This document shows, in pieces, positions 32,807 through 41,207 of a stretch of DNA of 64,000 nucleotides. This DNA comes from Cribrihabitans_A pelagius. GTDB taxonomy: Bacteria > Pseudomonadota > Alphaproteobacteria > Rhodobacterales > Rhodobacteraceae. A program made the position numbers and the translations under genes. The stretch is from the NCBI RefSeq assembly GCF_048820915.1, contig NZ_JBMERR010000006.1:62001-126000 (forward strand), written 5' to 3'. Each line of letters starts with the position of its first letter. Within the stretch, counting starts at the first letter, position 1. The notes beneath the pieces are model-generated. The model was not told the origin of the DNA. It saw only the letters and a program-made list of their open reading frames with translations, and made no database searches.

Positions 32807-34324
32807 ATGATCGAAGGCATCCTGATCGGCCTCGGCACGGCCTTTTCCCTCACCAACCTCCTGATGGTCATCGGCGGCTGCCTGATCGGCACCTTCATCG
32901 GCATGCTGCCGGGGCTGGGGCCGATGTCGATCATCGCCATCATGATCCCCGTCGCGGTGTCGCTCGGCGATCCTTCAGCCGCGCTGATCCTGCTCGCAGG
33001 CGTTTACTATGGCGCCATCTTCGGCGGCTCCACCTCCTCGATCCTGATCAACGCGCCGGGCGTCGCCTCCACCGTGGCGACCTCCTTTGACGGCTACCCG
33101 CTGACCCGCCAGGGCAAGGCGGGCAAGGCGCTGACGGTGGCGGCGATCTCCTCCTTTGCGGGCGGCACCATCGGCGCGATCCTCTTGATGATCTTCGCGC
33201 CCGCGCTGGCAACGGTGGCGCTCCTGTTTCACTCGGCCGAATACTTCGCGCTGATGGTGGTGGGCCTGTCGGCGATTGCCGCCTTTGCGGGCTCCGGCCA
33301 AGTCGGCAAGGCGCTTCTGATGACGCTGCTCGGCCTGGTCATGGCAACGGTGGGCGAGGGCGCGCTGTTCAACATGCCGCGCTTCACCATGGGTATCATG
33401 GACCTGCAGTCGGGCTTCGGCTTCATCACGCTCGCGATGGCGATGTTCGCCCTGCCCGAAGCGATGTATCTGGTGCTCGACCCCGCGCGCTCGCAATCGG
33501 GCGGCGGCAGCAGCGAGATCAAGGACCTGCGCATCACCCGGGAAGAGGCCAAGGCGATCGCTCCGGTGATCGGGCGGCAGTCCATCCAGGGCTTCCTGAT
33601 CGGCGTGCTGCCGGGTGCGGGCGCCACCATCGCGTCGTTTCTGGGCTACGCGGTGGAGCGCAACATCGCCCCGAAAGCGGAGCAGGAACAGTTCGGCAAG
33701 GGCTCGGTCAAAGGCCTGGCCGCTCCGGAAAGCGCCAACAACGCCGCCTGCACCGGATCTTTCGTGCCGCTCCTGACGCTGGGCATTCCCGGCTCCGGCA
33801 CAACCGCAATCCTGCTGGGCGCGCTGATCGCGCTGAACGTCTCGCCCGGTCCGCGGCTGATGGTGGACGAGCCGCAGATCTTCTGGGCGGTGATCATCTC
33901 GATGTATCTCGGCAATGTGATCCTGCTGGTGCTGAACCTGCCGCTGATCCCCTATATCGCCAAGGTGCTGGCGGTGCCGCGCACTTACCTCATCCCCTTC
34001 ATCCTGTTCTTCACCTTGATGGGGGCCTACATCGGCCAGAACAACGCGACCGAGCTGCTTATCCTGGTGGGCCTCGGCATCTGCGCCACCGTGCTGCGCT
34101 TTGCCGACTACCCGCTGGCGCCCTTGCTGATCGGCTTCATCCTCGGCCGGATGCTGGAGGACAACTTCGCGCGCTCCATGCAGCTTTATGACGGGATTGG
34201 CTTCGTCCTGGAGCGCCCGATGACGATGGGGCTCTTGGCGCTGGCGGTGATCCTGGTGGTGCTGCCAAGCTACCGCGCCCGCCGCGCCCGGCTGCGCGCC
34301 GAAGGCGCCGCCGATGCGGACTGA
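32807..34324 (+). CDS. tctA: tripartite tricarboxylate transporter large permease TctA
   Basis: A 505-residue permease with about 12 membrane segments. The TctA hallmarks are complete: GTFIGMLPGLGPMSIIAIMIP, YYGAIFGGSTSSILINAPG, DGYPLTRQGKAGKAL, and in the second half GVLPGAGATIASFLGYAVE, APESANNAACTGSFVPLLTLGIPGSGTTAILLGAL. It forms the transport pore for the substrate delivered by TctC. A strong intrinsic terminator follows nine bases later. Confidence 0.95.
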   Translation: MIEGILIGLGTAFSLTNLLMVIGGCLIGTFIGMLPGLGPMSIIAIMIPVAVSLGDPSAALILLAGVYYGAIFGGSTSSILINAPGVASTVATSFDGYPLTRQGKAGKALTVAAISSFAGGTIGAILLMIFAPALATVALLFHSAEYFALMVVGLSAIAAFAGSGQVGKALLMTLLGLVMATVGEGALFNMPRFTMGIMDLQSGFGFITLAMAMFALPEAMYLVLDPARSQSGGGSSEIKDLRITREEAKAIAPVIGRQSIQGFLIGVLPGAGATIASFLGYAVERNIAPKAEQEQFGKGSVKGLAAPESANNAACTGSFVPLLTLGIPGSGTTAILLGALIALNVSPGPRLMVDEPQIFWAVIISMYLGNVILLVLNLPLIPYIAKVLAVPRTYLIPFILFFTLMGAYIGQNNATELLILVGLGICATVLRFADYPLAPLLIGFILGRMLEDNFARSMQLYDGIGFVLERPMTMGLLALAVILVVLPSYRARRARLRAEGAADAD

Positions 34325-34332
34325 GACCAGGG

Positions 34333-34358
34333 ATGGAAGGCTGCGGCCTTCCATTTTT
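34333..34358 (+). terminator. intrinsic terminator after tctA
   Basis: ATGGAAGGC, loop TGCG, GCCTTCCAT, then TTTT: a perfect nine-base stem and T-run. Confidence 0.9.
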
Positions 34359-34697
34359 CTGTCTCGGTAAAAGCTGGCGGGATGAAGCTGCGCCGCCGTC
34401 ATAATTCTATTTGCATCGCCGCCCTGGGGGCCGGGCTGCTCCACTGGCTGCGGCCGGTGCCGTCTTCATCCCAGCCATCTGGGCCGCCGCCATCGCGCCG
34501 CTGCCGGAGGCCTTCCTGCCCTTTGTGCCCGGCGGACAGGGCGAGACGGTGCTGCACCTGACCCGGCAGCACCGCGCCGGCCGTCTGCGCCTCACCAAGG
34601 CATTGTTCCCGCCGCAAATCTTTGCCAAAGCTTTCACAGCAGCCCTGCGCCCGCTCCGAATGCGGAGCGGCGCGCGGCGCGGAAAGGACAGGAGCGG
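34359..34697. other. intergenic region before pqiA, no gene recognised
   Basis: This 339-base stretch has an open forward frame from 34411 that overlaps the pqiA start, but its translation matches no family I know and has no clear ribosome site. GGAGCGG before 34698 belongs to pqiA. The pqi promoter is expected here; no clear -35/-10 pair was found. Confidence 0.4.
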
Positions 34698-35333
34698 ATG
34701 CCGGATCTGCCGGATTGGAACCCAGATGAGCTGACCGCCTGCCCGGTCTGCGACGCGCTGCATCTGGAAGAACACGTGCCCCCGCACCAGATCGCCCGCT
34801 GCGCCCGCTGCCACACGGTTCTGGCGGCGCCAAAATCGGGCGCGATGACGCGGATCACCATGCTGAGCCTCACCGCGCTGATCCTGATCGGTGCCGCGGT
34901 GCTGTTTCCCTTTCTCGGCCTGCGCGCGCAAGGGATGTCGCAGGAGGCCTCGGTGCTGGACACGGTGATGGCTTTTTCCGGCGGCTTCATGGCGCCGCTG
35001 TCGCTGGCGGTGACGCTGCTGATCGTTTTGCTGCCCGCGGCGCGCTACCTCGCGATCATCTACGTGCTGGCGCCGATGGCGCTTGGCTGGCATCCTGCGC
35101 GCCATGCCGCCGCCGCCTACCGCTGGGCCGAGCGGATCAAGCCCTGGGCAATGGCCGAAATCTTCATTGCCGGGGTGGCGGTGGCGCTGGTGAAAATCTC
35201 AGGTCTTGCCTCCGTGCAGCTGGGCCCGGCCTTCTGGGCCTTCGCGGCGCTTCTCGGCGTCACAGTGCTCACCGACAGTTCCATTTGCAGGCTTACGGTA
35301 TGGAAAACCCTGAACAAACGCCGCCGGTCCTGA
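34698..35333 (+). CDS. pqiA: PqiA-family membrane protein, first half
   Basis: A 211-residue single PqiA domain. The N-terminal zinc-ribbon has two Cys pairs (CPVCDAL and CARCHTVL), followed by four membrane segments and the loop VLDTVMAFSGGFMAPLSLAV. E. coli PqiA carries two such domains in one chain; here they are separate overlapping genes. PqiABC forms a trans-envelope lipid-transport system that supports outer-membrane integrity. AGGAGCGG precedes the ATG. Confidence 0.88.
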   Translation: MPDLPDWNPDELTACPVCDALHLEEHVPPHQIARCARCHTVLAAPKSGAMTRITMLSLTALILIGAAVLFPFLGLRAQGMSQEASVLDTVMAFSGGFMAPLSLAVTLLIVLLPAARYLAIIYVLAPMALGWHPARHAAAAYRWAERIKPWAMAEIFIAGVAVALVKISGLASVQLGPAFWAFAALLGVTVLTDSSICRLTVWKTLNKRRRS

Positions 35334-35935
35334 CCGCGCGCCAGGCCGGCTATTTCGGCTGCCGCGCCTGCGGCGGGGTGAGCCCGGCGGGCAGCAAGGC
35401 CTGCCTGCGCTGCGGCAGCCGCCTGGAAGCCGATCTGGGCACCAGCCTGCAGAGGGTCTGGGCCTGGATGGCGGCCGGGCTGATCGCCTATATTCCTGCC
35501 AACATCTATCCGATGCTGCGCACCTCGACCCTGGGCCGCAGCAGCGAGAACACGCTGATCGGCGGCGTGGTGGAGCTGTTCGATCAAGGCTCCTACGGGG
35601 TCGGGATGGTGGTTTTTACCGCGAGTATCCTGATCCCCATCGCCAAGTTCATCGCCATCGCCTATCTCGCGATCTCGGTGCGCCGTCCCGGCACGCTGAA
35701 CCGCCACGGGCGGATGAGGCTCTATGAGGCGGTGGAGTTCATCGGCCGCTGGTCGATGATCGACGTGTTTGTGGTTGCCATTCTGGCAGCACTCGTGCAG
35801 CTCGATTTTGCCGCCACCGTGAACCCGGGCCCGGCTGCCGTCAGCTTTGCGCTTTCGGTTGCCTTTACCATGCTGTCAGCGCAGAGTTTCGACCCGCGGC
35901 TGATCTGGAATGCCGAAGAGAAAGACTATGCATGA
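35300..35935 (+). CDS. pqiA: PqiA-family membrane protein, second half
   Basis: A 211-residue second PqiA domain from ATG 35300, overlapping the previous gene by 34 bases. It has a zinc-ribbon (CRACGG and CLRCGS), then four membrane segments with LIAYIPANIYPMLRTSTLG and VVELFDQGSYGVGMVVF, and the late FIGRWSMIDVFVVAILAALV, all PqiA signatures. Together with the upstream gene it corresponds to one full-length PqiA. Its stop overlaps the pqiB start by four bases. Confidence 0.9.
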   Translation: MENPEQTPPVLTARQAGYFGCRACGGVSPAGSKACLRCGSRLEADLGTSLQRVWAWMAAGLIAYIPANIYPMLRTSTLGRSSENTLIGGVVELFDQGSYGVGMVVFTASILIPIAKFIAIAYLAISVRRPGTLNRHGRMRLYEAVEFIGRWSMIDVFVVAILAALVQLDFAATVNPGPAAVSFALSVAFTMLSAQSFDPRLIWNAEEKDYA

Positions 35936-38016
35936 GCACACCTGAGCCCGCCAGAATGCAGACCTCCGGCCCCAAGCCCTCCATCTGGCGCAATCTGTCG
36001 CTGGTGTGGCTGGTGCCGGTGCTGGCACTGGCGGTCTCGCTGGGCGTGGCCTGGAAGGCCTATTCCGAGCGCGGCGTGCTGATCAGCATCACCTTCCCCA
36101 GCGCCGAGGGCATCGCCGCGGGCGAAACCACGGTGCGCTTCCGCGACGTGGTGGTTGGCCGGGTCGAGAAAGTGGGCTTTGGCGACAATCTCAACACGGT
36201 GGTTGTGCTCGCCCGCATCAACCAGGACGTTGCCCCCTACCTGGATTCCAGCGCCACCTTCTGGATAGTCCGCCCCGAGGTCAGCACCCGCGGCATCTCG
36301 GGCCTCAGCACCGTTCTCTCCGGCGTCTACATCGAAGGCGGGTGGGACGATCAGCCCGGCGTGGCGCAGACCCGTTTCGAAGGCACCGACCGGCCGCCGC
36401 TGGCGCAGCCCGGCAAGCAGGGCCGCCGCATCACCCTGCGCACCGAGGACGGGCAGATGATCTCCGAAGGCGCGCCGGTCCTGTTCCGCGGCATCGAAGT
36501 TGGCCGGCTGGAGCAGCCGCGCCTCACGGTGAGCGGCAAGAACATCGTGGTCGACGCCTTCATCGAAGCGCCGCACGACCGCCGTATCAACTCCGCCACC
36601 CGGTTCTGGGACACTTCCGGCTTCTCGGTCTCGATCGGCGCCAGCGGGCTGTCGCTGGACGTCGACAGCATCGCCTCGCTGGTGGCGGGCGGCATCGAGT
36701 TCGACACTGTTTTCGACGGCGGCAAGCCGGTGGGCGACAGCACTGTCTTCGACATCCACGCGGACGAGGCCTCGGCACGGCGCACCGCCTTTGCGCGCAC
36801 CCTGACCGGCGGGGTCACGGTCTCGGCCGCCTTTGGCGAGTCGGTGGCGGGTCTCGCACCCGGCGCCGCGGTGCAATTGGGCGGCGTGCGCGTGGGCGAG
36901 GTCGAAAGCCTGAACGCCGTGGTCCAGAACGAGAACGGGGACGCGGGGCTGCAGCTGATCGCCAGCCTGCAGCTGGAGCCGGCGCTGATGGGGCTGCCGC
37001 CCGGCGCGGGCGAGGCCGAGGTGCTGGACTACCTCGACCAGGCGGTGGGGGGCGGGTTGCGCGCCCGGCTGGCGGCGGCCGGCCTTTTCACCTCGGAACT
37101 GATCGTCGAGCTTGCCACGCTGGAGGACGCTCAGCCTGCGGTGTTTGACCGCGAAGCCGAGCCGTTTCCGGCGCTGCCCACCGTGACCTCCGACCTGCCG
37201 GATTTCACCGCCACCGCCGAAGGCGTGCTGGAGCGCATCAAGGAGCTGCCGGTGGAAGAACTGATAGCGCAGGCGATCCGCACGCTGGAAAGCGTCGAGG
37301 CGCTGGCAGCCTCGGACAGCCTGCGCGAAACGCCCGCCGCTGCCGTTGCCCTCTTGGAGGAAACCCGCGCTCTTGTGGCCGACCCGGAGACCAAGGCGCT
37401 GCCCGGCGAATTGCGCGCCGCAGTGGCGGATCTGCGCGGCACGCTCGCGGCGGTGCAGGAGAGCGGCGCCATCGCCAATCTCTCCGCCGCATTCGAGGAA
37501 GCCCGCCGCGCCGCCGCGGGTGTAACCGAGGCATCGGACGAGGTGCCCGCGCTGATCACGGACCTGCGCGCGCTCACCGCCAAGGCCAATGGGCTGGAGG
37601 CGGAGGAACTGGTGGCATCGGCCCGCCAGCTCCTGGACAGCGCCGATGCGCTGATCGGCACTGAGGCGGCCCGCGCGCTGCCCGCGTCGGTGAACGGCGC
37701 GCTCGACCAGGTGCGTGCCGCGCTGGCGGAGCTGCGCGAGGGCGGCGCGGTGGAGAACGCCAATGCCACCATGGCCTCGGCCCGGGAAGCCGCGGATTCG
37801 GTCGCTGCCGCCACCGAAGGCTTGCCCGCCCTCTCCGCCCGGCTGAACCAACTGGTCGCTCAGGCCGAAAGCGTGGTCTCTGCCTATGGCGCACGCTCCA
37901 GCTTCAACAGTGAAACCCGCGACGCGCTGCGGGAGGTGAGGGCCGCGGCCCGCGCGGTATCGCAGCTCGCCCGCAAGCTCGAACGCGACCCGAATTCCTT
38001 GCTCTTTGGGAGATGA
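35932..38016 (+). CDS. pqiB: PqiB, MCE-domain lipid-transport protein with long helical tail
   Basis: A 694-residue protein: one membrane helix (about 23-42), then three MCE/MlaD domains, starting near 47 (GVLISITFPSAEGI), 160 (RRITLRTEDGQMISEG) and 285 (GVTVSAAFGESVAGL), each with the VxVG-R-V-x-x-V-type strand. From about 430 to the end is a long Ala/Glu-rich helical region with two related stretches around LAAVQ and LAELRE, longer than in E. coli PqiB (about 546 residues). The tail should form the needle that spans the periplasm. Confidence 0.9.
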   Translation: MSTPEPARMQTSGPKPSIWRNLSLVWLVPVLALAVSLGVAWKAYSERGVLISITFPSAEGIAAGETTVRFRDVVVGRVEKVGFGDNLNTVVVLARINQDVAPYLDSSATFWIVRPEVSTRGISGLSTVLSGVYIEGGWDDQPGVAQTRFEGTDRPPLAQPGKQGRRITLRTEDGQMISEGAPVLFRGIEVGRLEQPRLTVSGKNIVVDAFIEAPHDRRINSATRFWDTSGFSVSIGASGLSLDVDSIASLVAGGIEFDTVFDGGKPVGDSTVFDIHADEASARRTAFARTLTGGVTVSAAFGESVAGLAPGAAVQLGGVRVGEVESLNAVVQNENGDAGLQLIASLQLEPALMGLPPGAGEAEVLDYLDQAVGGGLRARLAAAGLFTSELIVELATLEDAQPAVFDREAEPFPALPTVTSDLPDFTATAEGVLERIKELPVEELIAQAIRTLESVEALAASDSLRETPAAAVALLEETRALVADPETKALPGELRAAVADLRGTLAAVQESGAIANLSAAFEEARRAAAGVTEASDEVPALITDLRALTAKANGLEAEELVASARQLLDSADALIGTEAARALPASVNGALDQVRAALAELREGGAVENANATMASAREAADSVAAATEGLPALSARLNQLVAQAESVVSAYGARSSFNSETRDALREVRAAARAVSQLARKLERDPNSLLFGR

Positions 38017-38579
38017 TGATGAAACACAGCCTGCTGGCGCTGCTTTGCGCAACCCTGCTGGCCGCCTGCGGCACCTCCAACGACGCCCGCTATCTGATCA
38101 CGGCCGCTCCGGGCGCGGAGAAGCAGCGTGTACGCGCGCAGACGGTCGAGATGCGGCTGGTCTCCCTGCCCGCCTATGCCGCCGCGGTGGAGATCGTCGC
38201 CGAGGGCGAAGGCGGCGCGCTGTTCACCCTTACGGACGCGGTCTGGGCCGATGACCCGGCACGCGGCATCACTGCCGCACTGGCCCGCGGGCTTGCCGAA
38301 CGCAGCACCGCCGAGGTCGCGGTCGAGCCCTGGCCGCTGAACGAGGGGCCGGACGCGCGCATCGACGTGCGCATCGATCAGGCGCACCAGCAGGCCGGCG
38401 GGATTTTCGTGCTGACGGGGCAATACGCCGTGTCCTCGCCCGAAGACACGCTGCGGGAGTTTCTGCGCCGCTTCGAGATCACCGTCCCCGCGAGCGGCGA
38501 GGGGCCCTCAGCTACGGCCCAGGCGATGACGCAGGCGCTGGCGGAACTGTCCGGCCAGATGGCCGCCGCGCTGCGCTGA
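38013..38579 (+). CDS. pqiC: PqiC outer-membrane-associated lipoprotein
   Basis: A 188-residue lipoprotein with lipobox LAAC about residue 20 and the ABC-type transport auxiliary (PqiC/DUF330) fold: RYLITAAPGAEKQRV at the start, VSLPAYAAAVEIVAE, and VWADDPARGITAALARGLAER in the middle. In E. coli PqiC sits in the outer membrane and docks the PqiB tunnel. It overlaps the pqiB stop and ends the operon before a strong terminator. Confidence 0.87.
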   Translation: MMMKHSLLALLCATLLAACGTSNDARYLITAAPGAEKQRVRAQTVEMRLVSLPAYAAAVEIVAEGEGGALFTLTDAVWADDPARGITAALARGLAERSTAEVAVEPWPLNEGPDARIDVRIDQAHQQAGGIFVLTGQYAVSSPEDTLREFLRRFEITVPASGEGPSATAQAMTQALAELSGQMAAALR

Positions 38580-38609
38580 GCCGCGGCGCTCCACGGAACA
38601 AAATCTGAA

Positions 38610-38639
38610 AGCGCCCGCCGGTTCCTCCCGGCGGGCGCT
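38610..38639. terminator. bidirectional terminator after pqiC
   Basis: AGCGCCCGCCGG pairs perfectly with CCGGCGGGCGCT around a six-base loop, between pqiC and the convergent lipoprotein gene. AAA lies to the left and a T-rich run to the right. Confidence 0.88.
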
Positions 38640-38666
38640 TTGCCTTTTCCTGTGCGGGCCGCTGGT

Positions 38667-38870
38667 TCAGCTGCCGGAGCCCAGAACCGCCTGGCCGCCC
38701 TTGTAGGCCAGCTTGCCCGCGCCAACCGCGCCTTTGGCCACCACCTTGGCGGTGCCCGAAGCCACGCCGACGCTGTTGTCGATGGCTTGATCGGTGGAAC
38801 AGGCCGACAGGGCAAATGCGGCGGAGATCAGCGCGGCAACGGTGATCTTGCGGGCGGCAAAAATGGTCAT
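38667..38870 (-). CDS. small lipoprotein, unknown function
   Basis: A 67-residue protein from ATG 38870 (GGAGACCGAG directly before it). It has a signal MTIFAARKITVAALISAAFAL and lipobox LSAC at residue 24. The short mature part is Gly/Ala/Lys-rich (ASGTAKVVAKGAVGAGKLAY). The size and composition resemble entericidin-like small lipoproteins, but I do not recognise a named family. It is a single-gene unit convergent with pqiC. Confidence 0.75.
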   Translation of the reverse strand: MTIFAARKITVAALISAAFALSACSTDQAIDNSVGVASGTAKVVAKGAVGAGKLAYKGGQAVLGSGS

Positions 38871-39075
38871 CTCGGTCTCCTTTCCCCCAACGCTGGGGAA
38901 GTCTGGCGCGAAAGCTTTGGGCGGCGTCCTGAGCCGGGTCTCCCCTCCTCTGCGCCTGCTGGCAGACCCGCTTCCGGTTCGATCCGCCGCCATGCGGTGT
39001 GGATACCGGCTTCCTTCAACGCAGAAAAACGAATAAGAAATATGGTTGAAGCCAAGTTTTCTCATGGAAAGCCCG

Positions 39076-40020
39076 ATGGACATCGCCCTCATCCGCACCT
39101 TCCTGGAAGTTGCCGCCACCGGCTCCTTCGTCAGCGCCAGCGACCGGCTGTTTGTCACCCAGTCCGCGGTCAGCCTGCGCATCCAGCGGCTGGAGGACTC
39201 GCTTGGCAAGCAGCTGTTCACCCGCTCGAAAGCCGGCGCTGCGCCGACGCCCGCCGGGCGCGAGTTCGAGCGTTACGCGCTGTCGCTCCTGAAGATCTGG
39301 GAGGAGGCGCGCCAGCAGGTGGGCCTGCCCGAGGGCTACACGCAGTCGCTCACCATCGCAGCGCAGTATTCGCTCTGGCCGCGGCTCGGCTTCCGCTGGA
39401 TCGACAGCCTGCGGGAGGCAATGCCGGATCTGAACGTGCGCGCCGAGCTGGGGATGGCGGACCGCATCACCCGTTTTTTGGTCGAAGGGCTGGTGCAGGT
39501 GGGGCTGCTCTACACGCCGCAGCTGCGGCCTGGGCTCACCGCGCAGAAGCTGATCGAGGAGGAGCTGGTGCTGGCCGCCTCCTGGGACGCGACGCTGCGT
39601 GAGGCCGCGGAGCACTATGTCTTTGTCGACTGGGGGCCGGAATTCATCCATGCCCACGCGCTTGAGCTGCCGGAACTGGCCAGCACGGGGCTGACCTTGT
39701 CGCTGGGGGCGATGGCGGCGGAATACGTGATCGGGCGGCCCGCGGCAGCCTACCTGCCGGCACGCTCCATCAAACGGCATCTGGACGAGGGCCGCCTGCA
39801 CCTGGTCCCGGACGCGCCGCGCTTCCCCTATCCGGTCTGGGCCGTCTGGCGCGACGATCTCGACCCCGCCCTGCGCGCCGCTGCTGAGGGCATGCTGCAG
39901 GCAGTGACAGACCGGATCGGCAGCGAGCAAGACTCGGTCCTGGCCGAACTGCGCGGTATCAGCGAAGGAGGAACAGTCGAGGTGCTGGGCGGTACCGGGG
40001 ACAGCCCGCCGCCAGCCTGA
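39076..40020 (+). CDS. LysR-family regulator
   Basis: A 314-residue LysR protein from ATG 39076; ATG 39064 in frame is an alternative. The helix-turn-helix is SFVSASDRLFVTQSAVSLRIQ, then the linker LLKIWEEARQQVG and the effector domain opening LTIAAQYSLWPRLGFRWIDSL. That Y-S-L-W-P-R-L pattern is a distinct LysR subfamily of Alphaproteobacteria of unknown target. It is divergent from the small lipoprotein gene, and nothing nearby suggests a pathway. Confidence 0.87.
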   Translation: MDIALIRTFLEVAATGSFVSASDRLFVTQSAVSLRIQRLEDSLGKQLFTRSKAGAAPTPAGREFERYALSLLKIWEEARQQVGLPEGYTQSLTIAAQYSLWPRLGFRWIDSLREAMPDLNVRAELGMADRITRFLVEGLVQVGLLYTPQLRPGLTAQKLIEEELVLAASWDATLREAAEHYVFVDWGPEFIHAHALELPELASTGLTLSLGAMAAEYVIGRPAAAYLPARSIKRHLDEGRLHLVPDAPRFPYPVWAVWRDDLDPALRAAAEGMLQAVTDRIGSEQDSVLAELRGISEGGTVEVLGGTGDSPPPA

Positions 40021-40085
40021 CCGCCCGGCGGACGGCAGCATTGGAAGGCCGCCCGCGTGCCGCAGGCGGCCCCGGCAGGCGCCGC

Positions 40086-40552
40086 TCAGTTAATCTCCGA
40101 CACTGCCAGATTTATCAGTTTGCTGTTGGCTGCCTTCTCCTGATCCAGAATATCGGTCAGCAAGTCATGCGCTTCGGAGTGACCCAGCACCCTGGCCCAT
40201 TCGCGCAGGGTGCCGTAGCGCGCGATCTCGCAATGCTCGACCGCCTGGCAGGCCGCCACCAGGGCGGCGTTCTTGGCGTCGCCGGTGGCTTCCCCGATGA
40301 CTTCCTGCGCTTCCTTGATGAGGCCTTCTATGGCCTCGCATTTTTCGCCCGACGCCTTTTCGCCAATCGAGCTGAAGACTTTTTCCAGGGTCCTCACCTG
40401 CTCCTTGGTCTCTTCCAAGTGATCGCCGATCGCTTGTTTCAGCTTCTTCCGTTGGCCGCTTCCTGCACTTCGGGCAGGGATTTCACCAGTTTCTGTTCGG
40501 CGTAGTAAATGTCCTGCAGCGTGTGCAGGAAGACGTCTTGCAGCGTTTTCAT
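40086..40552 (-). pseudogene. DUF892 (YciF-like ferritin-fold) gene with frameshift
   Basis: From ATG 40552 the frame gives MKTLQDVFLHTLQDIYYAEQ, then stops at 40439 after VQEAANGRS. The family continuation KKLKQAIGDHLEETKEQV lies in the next frame and runs to the stop at 40086. A single missing base around 40447-40451 accounts for it (467 bases is one short of a multiple of three). DUF892 proteins are ferritin-like stress proteins of unclear function. It could be a true decay event or a sequencing error. Confidence 0.8.
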
Positions 40553-40642
40553 CTTGCTACCTCTGGAACTCACAACGAATTGCCTGCGGCCGGCTAGAGC
40601 CACGGTGAAGAGTCCGGGGCCCAAAAGGCCCCGGACGTGGTC

Positions 40643-41008
40643 TTAAAGCCAGTAGTATGGCACGCCGAAATGATCATGAGCGCGCTTCTCGTACTGGCGG
40701 TCTTCATGCCAGTTACGCGGACGTTCCGGCGCGCCTTTCAGCGTTTCGGGGGTGATGTCTGTCAAGAAACCACCCAGTTGCACATCGTAGTTCAGTGCAT
40801 TCCATGGGATGGTGTGCTCTTCCTCGCCAAGCCCCAGAAAGCCGCCGAAGCTCATCACCGCATAGGTCACCTTGCCGGTGCTCTTGTCGATCATCAGGTG
40901 GTCGATAGAGCCGATATGTTCGCGGTTCCTGTCATAGACCTTGGTGCCGTCCACGTCCCGCGAGGACACCAGACTGGCTGCGCTTTGCGTTTGGCCATGT
41001 TCCATCAC
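40643..41008 (-). CDS. PRC-barrel domain protein
   Basis: A 121-residue protein with a PRC-barrel (about 15-85): VSSRDVDGTKVYDRNREHIG, LMIDKSTGKVTYAVMSFGG and HTIPWNALNYD. Such stand-alone PRC-barrel proteins in Alphaproteobacteria are often general stress proteins. The C-terminal tail (ERPRNWHEDRQYEKRAHDHF) is charged. GGAGGAAAACGTG precedes the start. It is next to the DUF892 gene on the same strand, which also belongs to a stress-protein class. Confidence 0.85.
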   Translation of the reverse strand: MMEHGQTQSAASLVSSRDVDGTKVYDRNREHIGSIDHLMIDKSTGKVTYAVMSFGGFLGLGEEEHTIPWNALNYDVQLGGFLTDITPETLKGAPERPRNWHEDRQYEKRAHDHFGVPYYWL

Positions 41009-41207
41009 GTTTTCCTCCTTCTGTGTATTGCCGGTTTCATTGCTGCGGCACGGCGCTTGCCGTGCAGGTATTCAACGTCTGGTGGAGGGGGATGTTCCGG
41101 GCCCCGGCCCGGAATTCTCTCGTATCGGCCGGCATCCGCTCATGGCCTTTCGCGCGATCTTGGAGGCCTGCGGCGCCGTCGGGACAGGCGGCGCGGCGCT
41201 CCGCATG

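Noticed and set aside
34411..34734. Possible 107-codon gene upstream of pqiA
   Set aside because: No clear ribosome site, no family match and overlap with the pqiA start; kept only as an undefined intergenic region.
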